A stretch of DNA of 6,803 nucleotides from Clostridiales bacterium. Its GTDB lineage: Bacteria; Bacillota_A; Clostridia; Christensenellales; CAG-917. The translations under genes and the position numbers were made by a program. Shown here piece after piece: positions 1 to 6,058 of this stretch. Position 1 is the stretch's first letter, and every line of letters begins with the position of its first letter. A model generated the notes under the pieces. That model saw only the letters and a list, made by a program, of their open reading frames with translations, searched no databases and was not told the DNA's origin. Location: positions 1 through 6,803 of the forward strand of contig JAITEJ010000083.1 of the NCBI GenBank assembly GCA_031282095.1. Reading direction: 5' to 3'.

Positions 1-335
1 CTAACAAGGACGGATTTAAAAATCCGCGGTGCCACCTTGCTTTGAAAGAACGGCAAAAAACTCGCCGCGCTCTCACACTTTATACGACCACAAACATGAC
101 CGCGGCTCTGTAACGTAAGCGACACGTCGCAACATACTCGGAAAACGCCGAACGACATTCCCTTTGGCTGCGCCCTCCGCGGACCATTATGACCTATAGC
201 ATGTTGCCGGCTTCTCATCGCCCCGACTCTCTGTAAACGCCCGTAAGTCTTTACTTCCGCATCAACGGTTTTATTTGGCGTTCTTTCTGAAAAGCCCGTA
301 CGGTTTAAACCGCGCCGCGCCTTATCATTTGAACA
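1..335 (-). ncRNA. T-box riboswitch leader (target gene lies off the left edge)
   Basis: A tRNA-sensing leader that switches transcription of an aminoacyl-tRNA synthetase or amino-acid gene according to tRNA charging. Read on the minus strand, the T-box core AAGGTGGCACCGCGG lies at 38-24. It folds as an antiterminator: AAGG (38-35) pairs with CCTT (9-6), and CGGATT (26-21) pairs with AATCCG (16-11). The tRNA-end-binding bulge is TGGC (34-31). Stem I is visible: basal helix 261-256/183-178, AGTA (255-252) of the specifier loop, then helix 249-244/196-191, with AGAGAG near 230. The 3' side of the specifier loop is ATAATGG (190-184), so the specifier is probably AUG (Met) or AAU (Asn). The bulge base C would pair with a G discriminator, which fits tRNA-Asn better than tRNA-Met. 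The competing terminator and the controlled gene are beyond base 1. Confidence 0.93.
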
Positions 336-340
336 ATTTT

Positions 341-369
341 ACTATATCACCGAAAAATTACGTTGTCAA
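341..369 (-). promoter_or_regulatory. Sigma-A promoter of the T-box transcript
   Basis: On the minus strand a perfect -35 TTGACA (369-364) is separated by 17 bases from a -10 TATAGT (346-341). The start point is expected near 335-333, which gives a leader of more than 330 nt, a normal length for a T-box. This is the strongest housekeeping promoter seen in the window. Confidence 0.85.
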
Positions 370-465
370 GGGTTTATGATAAGAATTTTCAGGAAAAATT
401 TTTGATAATACTAAATTTCGGACGATGCATATAAATTCGAGTAATTTTTCTTTAGGATTATTTAT

Positions 466-528
466 ATGAAAAACGCGAATAAGAGCATTTTAAGGGCAAT
501 CGTTTTTTTGTTTTTCGACATAATATAA
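466..528 (+). CDS. Possible 20-residue peptide or remnant of a gene start (doubtful)
   Basis: An ATG at 466 follows AGGA (454-457) at a good spacing of 8 bases. It would encode a lysine-rich start followed by a hydrophobic stretch (MKNANKSILRAIVFLFFDII) and stops at TAA 526-528. The look is that of a truncated signal peptide. One extra T in the T7 run near 503-509 would extend the frame to a stop near 580, facing the zinc-ribbon gene tail to tail. There is no convincing promoter and nothing recognisable, so this may be chance. The rest of 370-577 shows only a small GC hairpin at 542-554. Confidence 0.13.
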   Translation: MKNANKSILRAIVFLFFDII

Positions 529-541
529 TGTGCTGTTATAA

Positions 542-554
542 CGCCGAAACGGCG
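542..554 (-). repeat. Short perfect hairpin downstream of the zinc-ribbon gene
   Basis: On the minus strand CGCCG and CGGCG flank a TTT loop, 23 bases past the stop codon of the zinc-ribbon gene. The following bases (TTATAACAG) are not a proper U tract, so it is at best a weak transcription terminator. Confidence 0.3.
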
Positions 555-577
555 GATTTCGCAAGTACAGGCTCGGC

Positions 578-835
578 TTAATAAAAATTCTTTCCATTTT
601 TCCCTTTCATAGGCTCGGTTGATAGGTATTTGCCGCAAGCAGGACATACGACATCCTCAACGACGGATGCGGGAACCTCAAACTGTACTTTGCAAAAGGG
701 ACACTCCGCAACGATAAATTCGGGAGGATCTCCGACTCTCAAAAGATGCGCGCAACGCGGGCAAAATAATTTCCCCTTTTTGATTCCGTCGGGAATTGTC
801 ACTTCGTATTTACAAACCGGACACGGAGCTTTCAT
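578..835 (-). CDS. Small double zinc-ribbon protein
   Basis: An 85-residue protein with eight cysteines in four CPxC knuckles: C5/C8 with C25/C28, then C45/C48 with C64/C67. These form two consecutive zinc ribbons of about 25 residues, and the tail is short and lysine-rich. No catalytic domain, signal peptide or membrane segment is present. Ribbons of this kind serve in nucleic-acid or protein contacts, and the specific partner is unknown. The chosen ATG (835-833) has AGGAGG at 854-849, a rather long 13-base spacing. The in-frame TTG at 877 is an alternative start. Reading further upstream in the same frame gives another knuckle, CNSC (895-884), before a TAA near 914, so the gene may once have been longer. 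A promoter candidate lies at 1059-1087. The cysteine pattern is certain and the function is not. Confidence 0.75.
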   Translation of the reverse strand: MKAPCPVCKYEVTIPDGIKKGKLFCPRCAHLLRVGDPPEFIVAECPFCKVQFEVPASVVEDVVCPACGKYLSTEPMKGKNGKNFY

Positions 836-883
836 ATTTATATACGTGCCTCCTATTTTTATATAAGAACTTATCAAGAAGCC

Positions 884-965
884 GCATGAGTTGCAAATAA
901 AAAACCTGTCGTTTTACAACCGGAAGCGTGAACGTATACGACCCGTATAAAACGCAAACCGGACA
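884..965 (-). pseudogene. Possible frameshifted third zinc ribbon upstream of the zinc-ribbon gene
   Basis: On the minus strand CPVC is encoded near 963-952 and continues as FTLPVVKRQV before the frame is lost at a T6 run (904-899). CNSCG then follows at 895-881, in the frame of the downstream zinc-ribbon gene. Removing one T from that run would join them as CPVC-x18-CNSC, the layout of a zinc ribbon. The 13 bases encoding CPVC match those at the start of the gene (near 825-813), which suggests an internal duplication. No start codon is seen in the CPVC frame after its TGA, so this is more likely a decayed domain than an active extension. Confidence 0.35.
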
Positions 966-1011
966 CGATATTCCGAAATGCCGATGTTTTCAAATTTACA
1001 GCCTCATAAAC

Positions 1012-1048
1012 AAAAGCATCTTTCCTTGGCATAAAAATCAATGCTTTT
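1012..1048. repeat. Perfect 8-bp inverted repeat in the leader of the zinc-ribbon transcript
   Basis: AAAAGCAT (1012-1019) and ATGCTTTT (1041-1048) are exact reverse complements around a 21-base loop. It lies just downstream of the promoter at 1059-1087, so it would be the first structure in that transcript. A competing shorter pairing (GCAT with ATGC) exists within it. Confidence 0.45.
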
Positions 1049-1058
1049 CTTCTAATTT

Positions 1059-1087
1059 AGTATAGCAAAAAAACCTTGCGAATACAA
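1059..1087 (-). promoter_or_regulatory. Candidate promoter for the zinc-ribbon gene
   Basis: On the minus strand a good -10 TATACT (1064-1059) lies 17 bases from a weak -35 TTGTAT (1087-1082). Transcription would start near 1052 and leave an untranslated leader of about 215 bases before the ATG at 835. Confidence 0.45.
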
Positions 1088-1326
1088 GTTGTTTTTATGA
1101 AAATCTTTATTTTATAAAATCATCTAATGTTAACGGGTAAAAAATCATAAAACGGCAACTCTTTTTCCGATGTATAGTACAAAGGCTTATGAACAGAAGC
1201 CGATTTACGTCAATCTTTACCTTATAGAAACGTAGGATATTAAAAAAATCACACAAAAGAGGCACATTTCTCGCTTGATGCGGCAAAAACCTTACAAATA
1301 CAAATTGTTTTATAGCAATCTTTGCT
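1068..1326. repeat. Pair of degenerate direct repeats (1068-1108 and 1286-1326)
   Basis: Two roughly 40-base segments share AAACCTT followed by AATACAA, then TTGTTTT and AATCTTT at matching spacing, about 218 bases apart. A shorter third resemblance begins near 1487. The first copy contains the -35 and spacer of the zinc-ribbon promoter candidate and the second lacks the -10. They may be decayed copies of one promoter region or a dying short element. Confidence 0.35.
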
Positions 1327-1548
1327 CCGAATTTGCGTTGTTTCTTATAAAACTTCTCATTTTATATAATTTACCGATATTGCCAGGCGAAAGTTATGCA
1401 GATGATAATAACAGCGTTTTTTAATTTGGTTTCGCAAAGAAACTTAACGATAGCCGCAACATTCGATCTCACTCCGCAAAACGCTTAAACCTTGCATAAT
1501 TGTTCGGTATTTGCCGCCTTTCTTATTGAAGACCTAAGCCGTATGGAG

Positions 1549-2238
1549 TTATGCCATAATACCTGAGAATATGTGATAGGCGATTTTATTTTGATATTCC
1601 TCGGTAGTGAGAAGGCGTTCATCAATCGGGTTGGACAAGAAGCCGCACTCGACTATGATTGATGGACAGACGACTTCACGGACAATATAGTAATCTCCGG
1701 CGACAGCGTCGTAGAGTCGGCCGTTTTCCGAGGCATTGACGCGTTTGTTGAGAATATCCTGCATAAGCACGCCGAAGTTTGACGACGCTTCGCTGTCGCC
1801 GTTATAGAAAACCTGACAGCCGCGTCGGGTTGCAGACGGCGCGTAATAGTTCATATGTATGCTGACGGCTGCGGAAGCGCGCGCGGCGGCGATTATCTCC
1901 GCGCGTTTTTCCATGTCGCGGCGCTTGAAGCCGGGGGCGGTGGTGCCGTAAAGCCCGGCATCGTCCTTGCGCGTGAGAACGACGCCTACATGTGCGGACA
2001 ACAAATAAGCCTCTATTTTCCGCACTATCGCGAGATTCAGATCGCTTTCGCGTACTCCCGTAATTTTGCCCGTCACGCCCGCGTCAATTCCTCCGTGCCC
2101 CGCGTCTAACGCAATCACGCAAATAGGCTTGGGGACGACGCCCGCGCGTACGGCGAGGGGAACGGTGACGGTGCAAGCGACGATAAAAACCGCGACGGCG
2201 ATAATTATAAGATTACGTTTGTGGTTGCTTTTACTCAT
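1549..2238 (-). CDS. cwlD: Membrane-anchored N-acetylmuramoyl-L-alanine amidase, CwlD-like
   Basis: A zinc amidase of the Amidase_3 family that cuts the amide bond between N-acetylmuramic acid and L-alanine in peptidoglycan. CwlD (about 237 residues in Bacillus subtilis) acts in the spore cortex, where its product is turned into muramic-delta-lactam. This 229-residue protein has a hydrophobic N-terminal anchor (about 9-30), then the family motifs in order: DAGHGG with zinc ligand His48, RESDLN with Glu64, SIHMN with His128, and VECGFLSN with catalytic Glu197. All key residues are present, so the enzyme looks active. The ATG (2238-2236) directly abuts the TAG stop of the truncated upstream copy. 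Its likely ribosome site GGAGG (2259-2255) is 16 bases away and is made by the His-Gly-Gly codons of that copy, so initiation may depend on translational coupling. The spore role is inferred from size and from spoIIR nearby; a vegetative wall amidase is the alternative. Confidence 0.88.
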   Translation of the reverse strand: MSKSNHKRNLIIIAVAVFIVACTVTVPLAVRAGVVPKPICVIALDAGHGGIDAGVTGKITGVRESDLNLAIVRKIEAYLLSAHVGVVLTRKDDAGLYGTTAPGFKRRDMEKRAEIIAAARASAAVSIHMNYYAPSATRRGCQVFYNGDSEASSNFGVLMQDILNKRVNASENGRLYDAVAGDYYIVREVVCPSIIVECGFLSNPIDERLLTTEEYQNKIAYHIFSGIMA

Positions 2239-2405
2239 CTAAATTGATAAAATTCCTCCGTGCCCCGCGTCTAACGCAATCACGCAAATAGGCTTGGGGA
2301 CGACGCCCGCGCGTACGGCGAGGGGAACGGTGACGGTGCAAGCGACGATAAAAACCGCAACGGCGATAGTTATAAGATTACGTTTTTGTTTGCTTTTACT
2401 CATCT
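2086..2405. repeat. 165-bp-period tandem duplication of the amidase 5' end
   Basis: Segments 2086-2240 and 2251-2405 are 155 bases each and align at an offset of exactly 165 with only four differences; the first 100 or so bases are identical. The period equals 55 codons, so both copies are in the same reading frame. Three of the four differences change the protein (Asn5/Lys, His6/Gln, Ile12/Thr). The low divergence indicates a recent event. Confidence 0.95.
2239..2403 (-). pseudogene. Truncated tandem copy of the amidase N-terminus
   Basis: A 54-residue frame that repeats the amidase start: the lysine-rich N-terminus, the membrane anchor and the first zinc motif DAGHGG. It then runs into junction sequence (ILSI) and stops at TAG 2241-2239, immediately before the ATG of the full-length gene. 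It lacks Glu64, His128 and the catalytic Glu197, so it cannot be an active amidase. The chosen ATG (2403-2401) has AGGAG at 2422-2418, the likely original ribosome site of the gene; an in-frame TTG at 2442 is an alternative. If translated, it makes a short membrane peptide and delivers ribosomes to the intact gene. Readthrough of the TAG would give an in-frame double-anchor fusion. Confidence 0.8.
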
Positions 2406-2445
2406 GAATAGGAAAAGCTCCTGTCGTTGGTATTCTGTTCAAGAG

Positions 2446-2461
2446 AGGCGGTTTTGCGCCT
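2446..2461 (-). repeat. Short hairpin in the amidase leader
   Basis: On the minus strand AGGCG and CGCCT flank the loop CAAAAC, about 40 bases upstream of the ATG at 2403 and just downstream of the DnaA boxes. The 5-bp stem is followed by CTCTTG rather than a T run, so it is not a convincing terminator. Confidence 0.3.
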
Positions 2462-2482
2462 TAAATGCATAAAAATTCAGAC

Positions 2483-2526
2483 TTATCCACATAGTTATCA
2501 ACATTTGATAAAGACTTTGTGGATAA
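2483..2526. promoter_or_regulatory. DnaA-box cluster in nested inverted arrangement
   Basis: Two perfect DnaA boxes occur in opposite orientation: TTATCCACA at 2483-2491 and TGTGGATAA at 2518-2526. Between them is a near-consensus box TTATCAACA (2495-2503), whose first seven bases form an inverted repeat with TTGATAA (2505-2511). The whole 44-base block is thus two nested dyads. A further one-mismatch box (TTTTCCACA, 2617-2625) could be chance. The cluster starts 80 bases upstream of the amidase ATG, in AT-rich DNA. The likely role is DnaA binding for transcription control or as part of a replication origin; no dnaA, dnaN or rpmH gene is in the window. Confidence 0.75.
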
Positions 2527-2792
2527 CACGGCAACGCGAACCCTTCTCCGGAAGAATCGGGATACTCTAATTTATAGACAAATCGGGACAAATATGACGA
2601 TTTTTTTATTCGACCTTTTTCCACATATTTCTTAAAATTCACAACTGAAATTCATTTATAATCCCTTCGACGTATGATTTATACATCGTAGGAAGCAATA
2701 AAAAAAATTGCCGTAAAAAAAGGTGGGAAGAGGAATTCCGGCAGATAAAAAACTCATTTAAAAAGCGAAATCCGATAAAATGGAATGAAAAT

Positions 2793-2814
2793 GCCTCCGT
2801 AGTTTTATAGAGGC
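2793..2814. repeat. Hairpin at the edge of the repeat array
   Basis: GCCTC (2793-2797) and GAGGC (2810-2814) pair around a 12-base loop. On the minus strand it is followed by ATTTTCATTCCATTTTAT, which is T-rich but broken. It could act as a weak terminator for transcripts coming leftward through the array. Confidence 0.3.
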
Positions 2815-2836
2815 GGCGCGGTTAGCGCACAGAAAA

Positions 2837-3184
2837 AAGCTCTTGTTCGGTTGAGACGGCAAAATTCTGCAACGTATGACATTACCGTCCGCTGAGAAGC
2901 ACTCCCGCTCAGGCAAGACGTTAAGACCTTTAGGCGAACATGCCGCCCGCAGTTATACATTTTCATTGGCTCAGTTGACAAAATCCTGCGGGATATATTA
3001 TGCCGTCTGCAATTGAACTTTTTGATTGATTCGGTTGACAAAATCCTGCGGCATATAACGATGACCGCCATCCGAGTTATTCGTATGCCGAAAGCGTGAC
3101 GATAACCGCCGTACGATTATTCTCATACCAAAAGCATAGCCGATAACTGCCGTACGGGCAACTACTGTGCGCCGTAAGTGCGGA
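2837..3184. repeat. Degenerate tandem repeat array (about 60-bp and 42-bp units)
   Basis: Units at 2953-3012 and 3013-3072 repeat with an exact 60-base period; their best stretch (2961-2997 against 3021-3057) has 32 of 37 bases identical. It contains GTTGACAAAATCCTGCGG in both. Two more diverged units can be followed at about 2837-2895 and 2896-2952. To the right the spacing shortens to about 42 bases: CGATGACCGCC (3060), CGATAACCGCC (3101) and CGATAACTGCC (3142), each followed by related sequence. A minus-strand frame across the array gives a repetitive peptide (RRILSTE twice), but it is best seen as noncoding. Confidence 0.7.
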
Positions 3185-3258
3185 AATGATTGTTGACAGG
3201 GTAATACGGTGTATCGCAGCGGCGATGTTGATCGTGATTTTACTTTTGCCGTCCGCGT

Positions 3259-4488
3259 TTAAAAGACCAGCGCTTTCAACGCTTCGTAATATATTTCAAA
3301 GATGATTGAAAAGTCGTTTAATGAAACGTGTTCGTCGGGGGAATGTATGGTCGATTTGCGACCGGGAAGTTGCGGACCGAATGCCACTCCCAACGGAACG
3401 GCGCGGGCATAGGTTGCGCCGCCTATCGCTATAGGCGCGGCTTTTTCCCCCGTGACTTTCTCGTAGACTGTCAGGAGAGTCGTTACCAAATTATGGTCTT
3501 TAGGCAAATAAAGCGGCGGATGAGCGTGCGTTTGGCGCAGAACCGCGTTCGGAAACGCCGTCTTTAATCCGTTGAGAACATATTCTGCGGAAACGGTTAC
3601 GGGATATCGTATATCAAGCGTGACGGTGACCGAGTCGGCGTCGGAACGTATGATACCGAGGTTTTGAGTAAGTCCGCCGCTTTTGTCGTCACTCGCGTTT
3701 ATGCCGCAGCCGCTGCCGTCGTAGCCGCGCAATTTCTCGTACAGAAAGCGCAATGTTTCGTCCGCGGGCGCAAGTTTTTCTAACATTTTTATTATCGCGT
3801 TTTCACCGTCCTCCGGACGGGAACCGTGCGCGGCGACCCCTGTCGTTTTCAGTTCTTCACCGTTTATTTTAGCGCAACAGAGCGCAGGAACCATGTTTGC
3901 CCGCTCTCCCGCCGTTATAGTTATAGCCTTGCCGTTAAACGGTAGCGTCAATTGCACGTTAAGCACACCCTTTTCGGAATTTATAATCGGAAAGTCAGCG
4001 TCGGGAGAAATAGCAAGCGCCGGCATTTCCTCGGTTTCGGAATATTTGCGCATACACGCCCAACCTGTTTCTTCGTTGCAGCCGAATATAAACCGCAGAC
4101 GGCATTTAGGCATGTGACCTTCGTCAAGTAGCCGTTTAGCCGCGAATAATGCGGCAAGCATCGGACCCTTGTCGTCCATGACGCCGCGTCCGTACAATTT
4201 GCCGTCGTATATTTCGCCAAGCGGACTGCGCGTCCAACCGTCTCCGATCGGAACCGTATCGAGGTGTCCGAGTACGCCGAACAGGTCTCCTTCTCCGATC
4301 TCCGCCCACCCCGCATAACCGTCCAGATTGCGCGTCGTAAAGCCGAACGACCGCGCCAAATTCAGCGCGCTTTTTAACGCCTCGGCGTTCCCCGCACCGA
4401 AAGGCGCGCCCGATGAGGCATCTTCCTGTACCGTGGCTATCGCTAACGCTTTAAGCGTTTCCTTTACAAGTTCGTCGAAAATTTTCAT
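3259..4488 (-). CDS. M20-family dipeptidase, PepV/Sapep-like
   Basis: A cytoplasmic dinuclear-zinc peptidase that removes the N-terminal residue from dipeptides, used in peptide catabolism. The 409 residues show every M20 site: GHLDTVP (His75 ligand, Asp77), GRGVMDDKGP (bridging Asp105), CNEETG (catalytic Glu139, ligand Glu140), SPDADFP (Asp163), AAHGSRP (His221 in the lid domain) and IHSPDEH (His382 ligand). It is about 50-60 residues shorter than typical PepV (about 465). The shortening is visible between NMVPA (198-202) and AAHGS, so the lid domain is compact. The start ATG (4488-4486) is preceded by AAAAGG with 13 bases of spacing, like the zinc-ribbon gene. It has its own promoter candidate (-10 at 4542-4537) and is 307 bases from the MFS gene, so it is probably a single-gene unit. 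The exact substrate range is unknown. Confidence 0.9.
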   Translation of the reverse strand: MKIFDELVKETLKALAIATVQEDASSGAPFGAGNAEALKSALNLARSFGFTTRNLDGYAGWAEIGEGDLFGVLGHLDTVPIGDGWTRSPLGEIYDGKLYGRGVMDDKGPMLAALFAAKRLLDEGHMPKCRLRFIFGCNEETGWACMRKYSETEEMPALAISPDADFPIINSEKGVLNVQLTLPFNGKAITITAGERANMVPALCCAKINGEELKTTGVAAHGSRPEDGENAIIKMLEKLAPADETLRFLYEKLRGYDGSGCGINASDDKSGGLTQNLGIIRSDADSVTVTLDIRYPVTVSAEYVLNGLKTAFPNAVLRQTHAHPPLYLPKDHNLVTTLLTVYEKVTGEKAAPIAIGGATYARAVPLGVAFGPQLPGRKSTIHSPDEHVSLNDFSIIFEIYYEALKALVF

Positions 4489-4795
4489 ATTTATATAAAT
4501 GCCTTTTCGTTTTCGGTTTTATACCGTAATCATAATATTATATCCGTTTTGTATGGGAAAAGTTGTCTTTTATAACAAAACTCGATGCGGACTTGCGGCG
4601 GCGGATTTCATTTCAAGCCCGTTATGAGGCAGTTTATTATGGGAACGCCGGGTAGAGTTTACGCGCTTCATAAAAGTGCGTGAACGGTCGGCGCGGAATC
4701 AGGCGGTAAGCCGGTTTTTTCTGATGATTGTCTCGCCTGTCATTTACCGTAACAATGCGGAACGCTGCTTGTAAAACTTTTTTATAATGCCTCTT
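4489..4795. other. Intergenic region between the transporter and dipeptidase genes
   Basis: 307 bases with no gene. Apart from the dipeptidase promoter candidate, it holds an imperfect minus-strand hairpin near 4650-4682 (TCACGCAC with GCGCGTAA, two G-U pairs) without a T run. No clear terminator for the transporter gene was found. Confidence 0.6.
4537..4542 (-). promoter_or_regulatory. Candidate -10 of the dipeptidase promoter
   Basis: A perfect TATAAT on the minus strand (4542-4537), about 49 bases upstream of the start codon. The matching -35 is poor (CAACTT at 17 bases), so the promoter may be weak or helped by an activator. Confidence 0.4.
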
Positions 4796-6058
4796 TCATT
4801 TCCCGGCTTCCGTTTCCGCCGTAAGAACGTCGACTTCTTTCTCCGTTTCCGTGTCGTCTTCGTTGTTTTCGGATTTTGAGTTATCGCACATTTTTTGAGG
4901 GGTTAATCTGTTTAGCAGGGTGTTTAACGACAGAATTACCGCGGCGCCCGAGAGAAGAGCCCATGGCAACACGGACATGTCGTTTTCAGCGCCGATTTTG
5001 CCTATGAGAGGAGTAAAGACCATAGCCCCTACGCTGGCGGCGGCAAGCTGGAAGGATATTGTTTTCGCGGATATTTCTCGGTTGAAACGGCGCGCGGTTT
5101 CGTGCATCATTGACGGGTAGACGGGAGCGAAACCCAATCCGATGAGAAACACCGCCGTAACCGAAACGGGGTAGCTGTTTATAAAAAGCAAGCCCGCGCC
5201 CGCGATCGACGACAGTAAACCGATAAAAATCGAGCGGCGGTTGCCTAACCGCTTGGCTATAAAGCCGAAGATTATGCGCCCGCCCGTTATGGAACCGTAG
5301 TATACGGATACGGCGACGCCGGCAAGAGTATTGTTTACGCCGCGATCCACGTACAGCAGCGTTTTAAGCCATGTGCCGCATATGCATTCCAAACCGACAT
5401 AAATAAAGAATATTATCACGCACAGCCACGGCGCGAGATTTTTCATTGTGTAATCGGGGCGCGAAGGCAAGATCGCGGCGGCGGCGCTTGAATCGGCGCT
5501 GCGGAAATCTTTTTTCCACAAAAAAAGCGTGCAGAAGAAAAGCGCGGCAAGCGTAAGCTGAATTGCGCCCAAGGTATAAAACGCCGCGCGCCAATTGCCT
5601 GCGTTTATCCAAGCCGTGACTATTAGAGGTCCCACCGTGGCGCCGATTCCCCAACACGCATGCAGCCAGTTCATTATTTTGGAAGAATACCGCTCGGCTA
5701 CATAATTGTTCAATACCGCGTCGACCGCGCCCGCGCCGAAGCCTAATAAAATCGACGGGATGAAAAGAAGCTCTTTTAGAGGCAGCAAGCCGAACAATAA
5801 AAGTCCGGATCCCGTAAGAAGTCCGGAAAACGCTACTACCTTCCCGGAGCCCATAAATTTTACCGCCTTAACGGAAAATATCGCGGAAATCCCGGACGAC
5901 AGCGCGCAGACGATGGTTAAATAACCGGCATAGTCTAAAGGCGCTCCCAAATCAAAACGGGCGTTAGGCCAAACCACTCCCAACGAACTGTCGGGAAGTC
6001 CTAACGAAATATACGCCAAAAAAACGGTGATAAGAAAAAAAGTCGCCACGTTCTGCAT
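4796..6058 (-). CDS. Major facilitator superfamily transporter
   Basis: A 420-residue, 12-helix secondary transporter. The first helix ends in ISLGLPDSSLGVVWP, a signature of the sugar-permease-like MFS group. Helix 5 carries NWLHACWGIGATVGP, and the loop after helix 8 has the MFS motif-A form GFIAKRLGNRR. The last 30 residues are a cytoplasmic, strongly acidic tail (many Glu/Asp) that is not part of the transport fold. The substrate cannot be read from the sequence. I start it at ATG 6058 because the 36 residues encoded upstream to 6166 lack MFS character and overlap intergenic repeats. There is no Shine-Dalgarno site before this ATG, and a promoter -10 overlaps it, so the true start may be the GTG at 6049, three codons on. 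It diverges from spoIIR and is followed by no coupled gene. Confidence 0.85.
   Translation of the reverse strand: MQNVATFFLITVFLAYISLGLPDSSLGVVWPNARFDLGAPLDYAGYLTIVCALSSGISAIFSVKAVKFMGSGKVVAFSGLLTGSGLLLFGLLPLKELLFIPSILLGFGAGAVDAVLNNYVAERYSSKIMNWLHACWGIGATVGPLIVTAWINAGNWRAAFYTLGAIQLTLAALFFCTLFLWKKDFRSADSSAAAAILPSRPDYTMKNLAPWLCVIIFFIYVGLECICGTWLKTLLYVDRGVNNTLAGVAVSVYYGSITGGRIIFGFIAKRLGNRRSIFIGLLSSIAGAGLLFINSYPVSVTAVFLIGLGFAPVYPSMMHETARRFNREISAKTISFQLAAASVGAMVFTPLIGKIGAENDMSVLPWALLSGAAVILSLNTLLNRLTPQKMCDNSKSENNEDDTETEKEVDVLTAETEAGK

Larger units (their letters stand above)
836..1548. other. Intergenic region without an intact gene
   Basis: AT-rich DNA between the zinc-ribbon and amidase genes. 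It holds the possible zinc-ribbon remnant, a minus-strand promoter candidate (1059-1087), a perfect 8-bp inverted repeat (1012-1048) and two or three degenerate copies of a short element (1068-1108, 1286-1326, shorter at 1485-1507). No tRNA, rRNA, CRISPR array or coding frame is convincing, and no clear terminator follows the amidase stop at 1549. Confidence 0.7.
2443..3258. other. Long intergenic region with DnaA boxes and a repeat array
   Basis: 816 bases without a supportable gene. The left part (2461-2720) is AT-rich and holds the DnaA-box cluster. The middle has a hairpin (2793-2814), and 2837-3184 is a degenerate repeat array. No clear promoter for the amidase region could be fixed, and no good terminator follows the dipeptidase stop at 3259. 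Confidence 0.75.

Noticed and set aside
462..647. 61-residue minus-strand frame overlapping the zinc-ribbon gene
   Set aside because: It covers the C-terminal part of the zinc-ribbon gene in another frame and has no motif or ribosome site of its own.
2617..2625. Extra DnaA box TTTTCCACA
   Set aside because: One-mismatch boxes are expected about once in a window this size, and another occurs inside the MFS gene, so it cannot be told from chance.
2439..2642. 67-residue minus-strand frame across the DnaA boxes
   Set aside because: It has no family features and runs through the regulatory dyads and AT-rich DNA; an accidental open frame is more likely.
2805..3071. 88-residue frame with repeated RRILSTE
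   Set aside because: The peptide repetition follows from the tandem DNA repeats; a 60-base period is a multiple of three, so the frame stays open by chance. Neighbouring units in the same array break it.
4689..4730. Rho-independent terminator near the T6 run at 4715-4720
   Set aside because: The stem before the T run (GGC/GCC with a 5-base loop) is too short, and no plus-strand gene precedes it.
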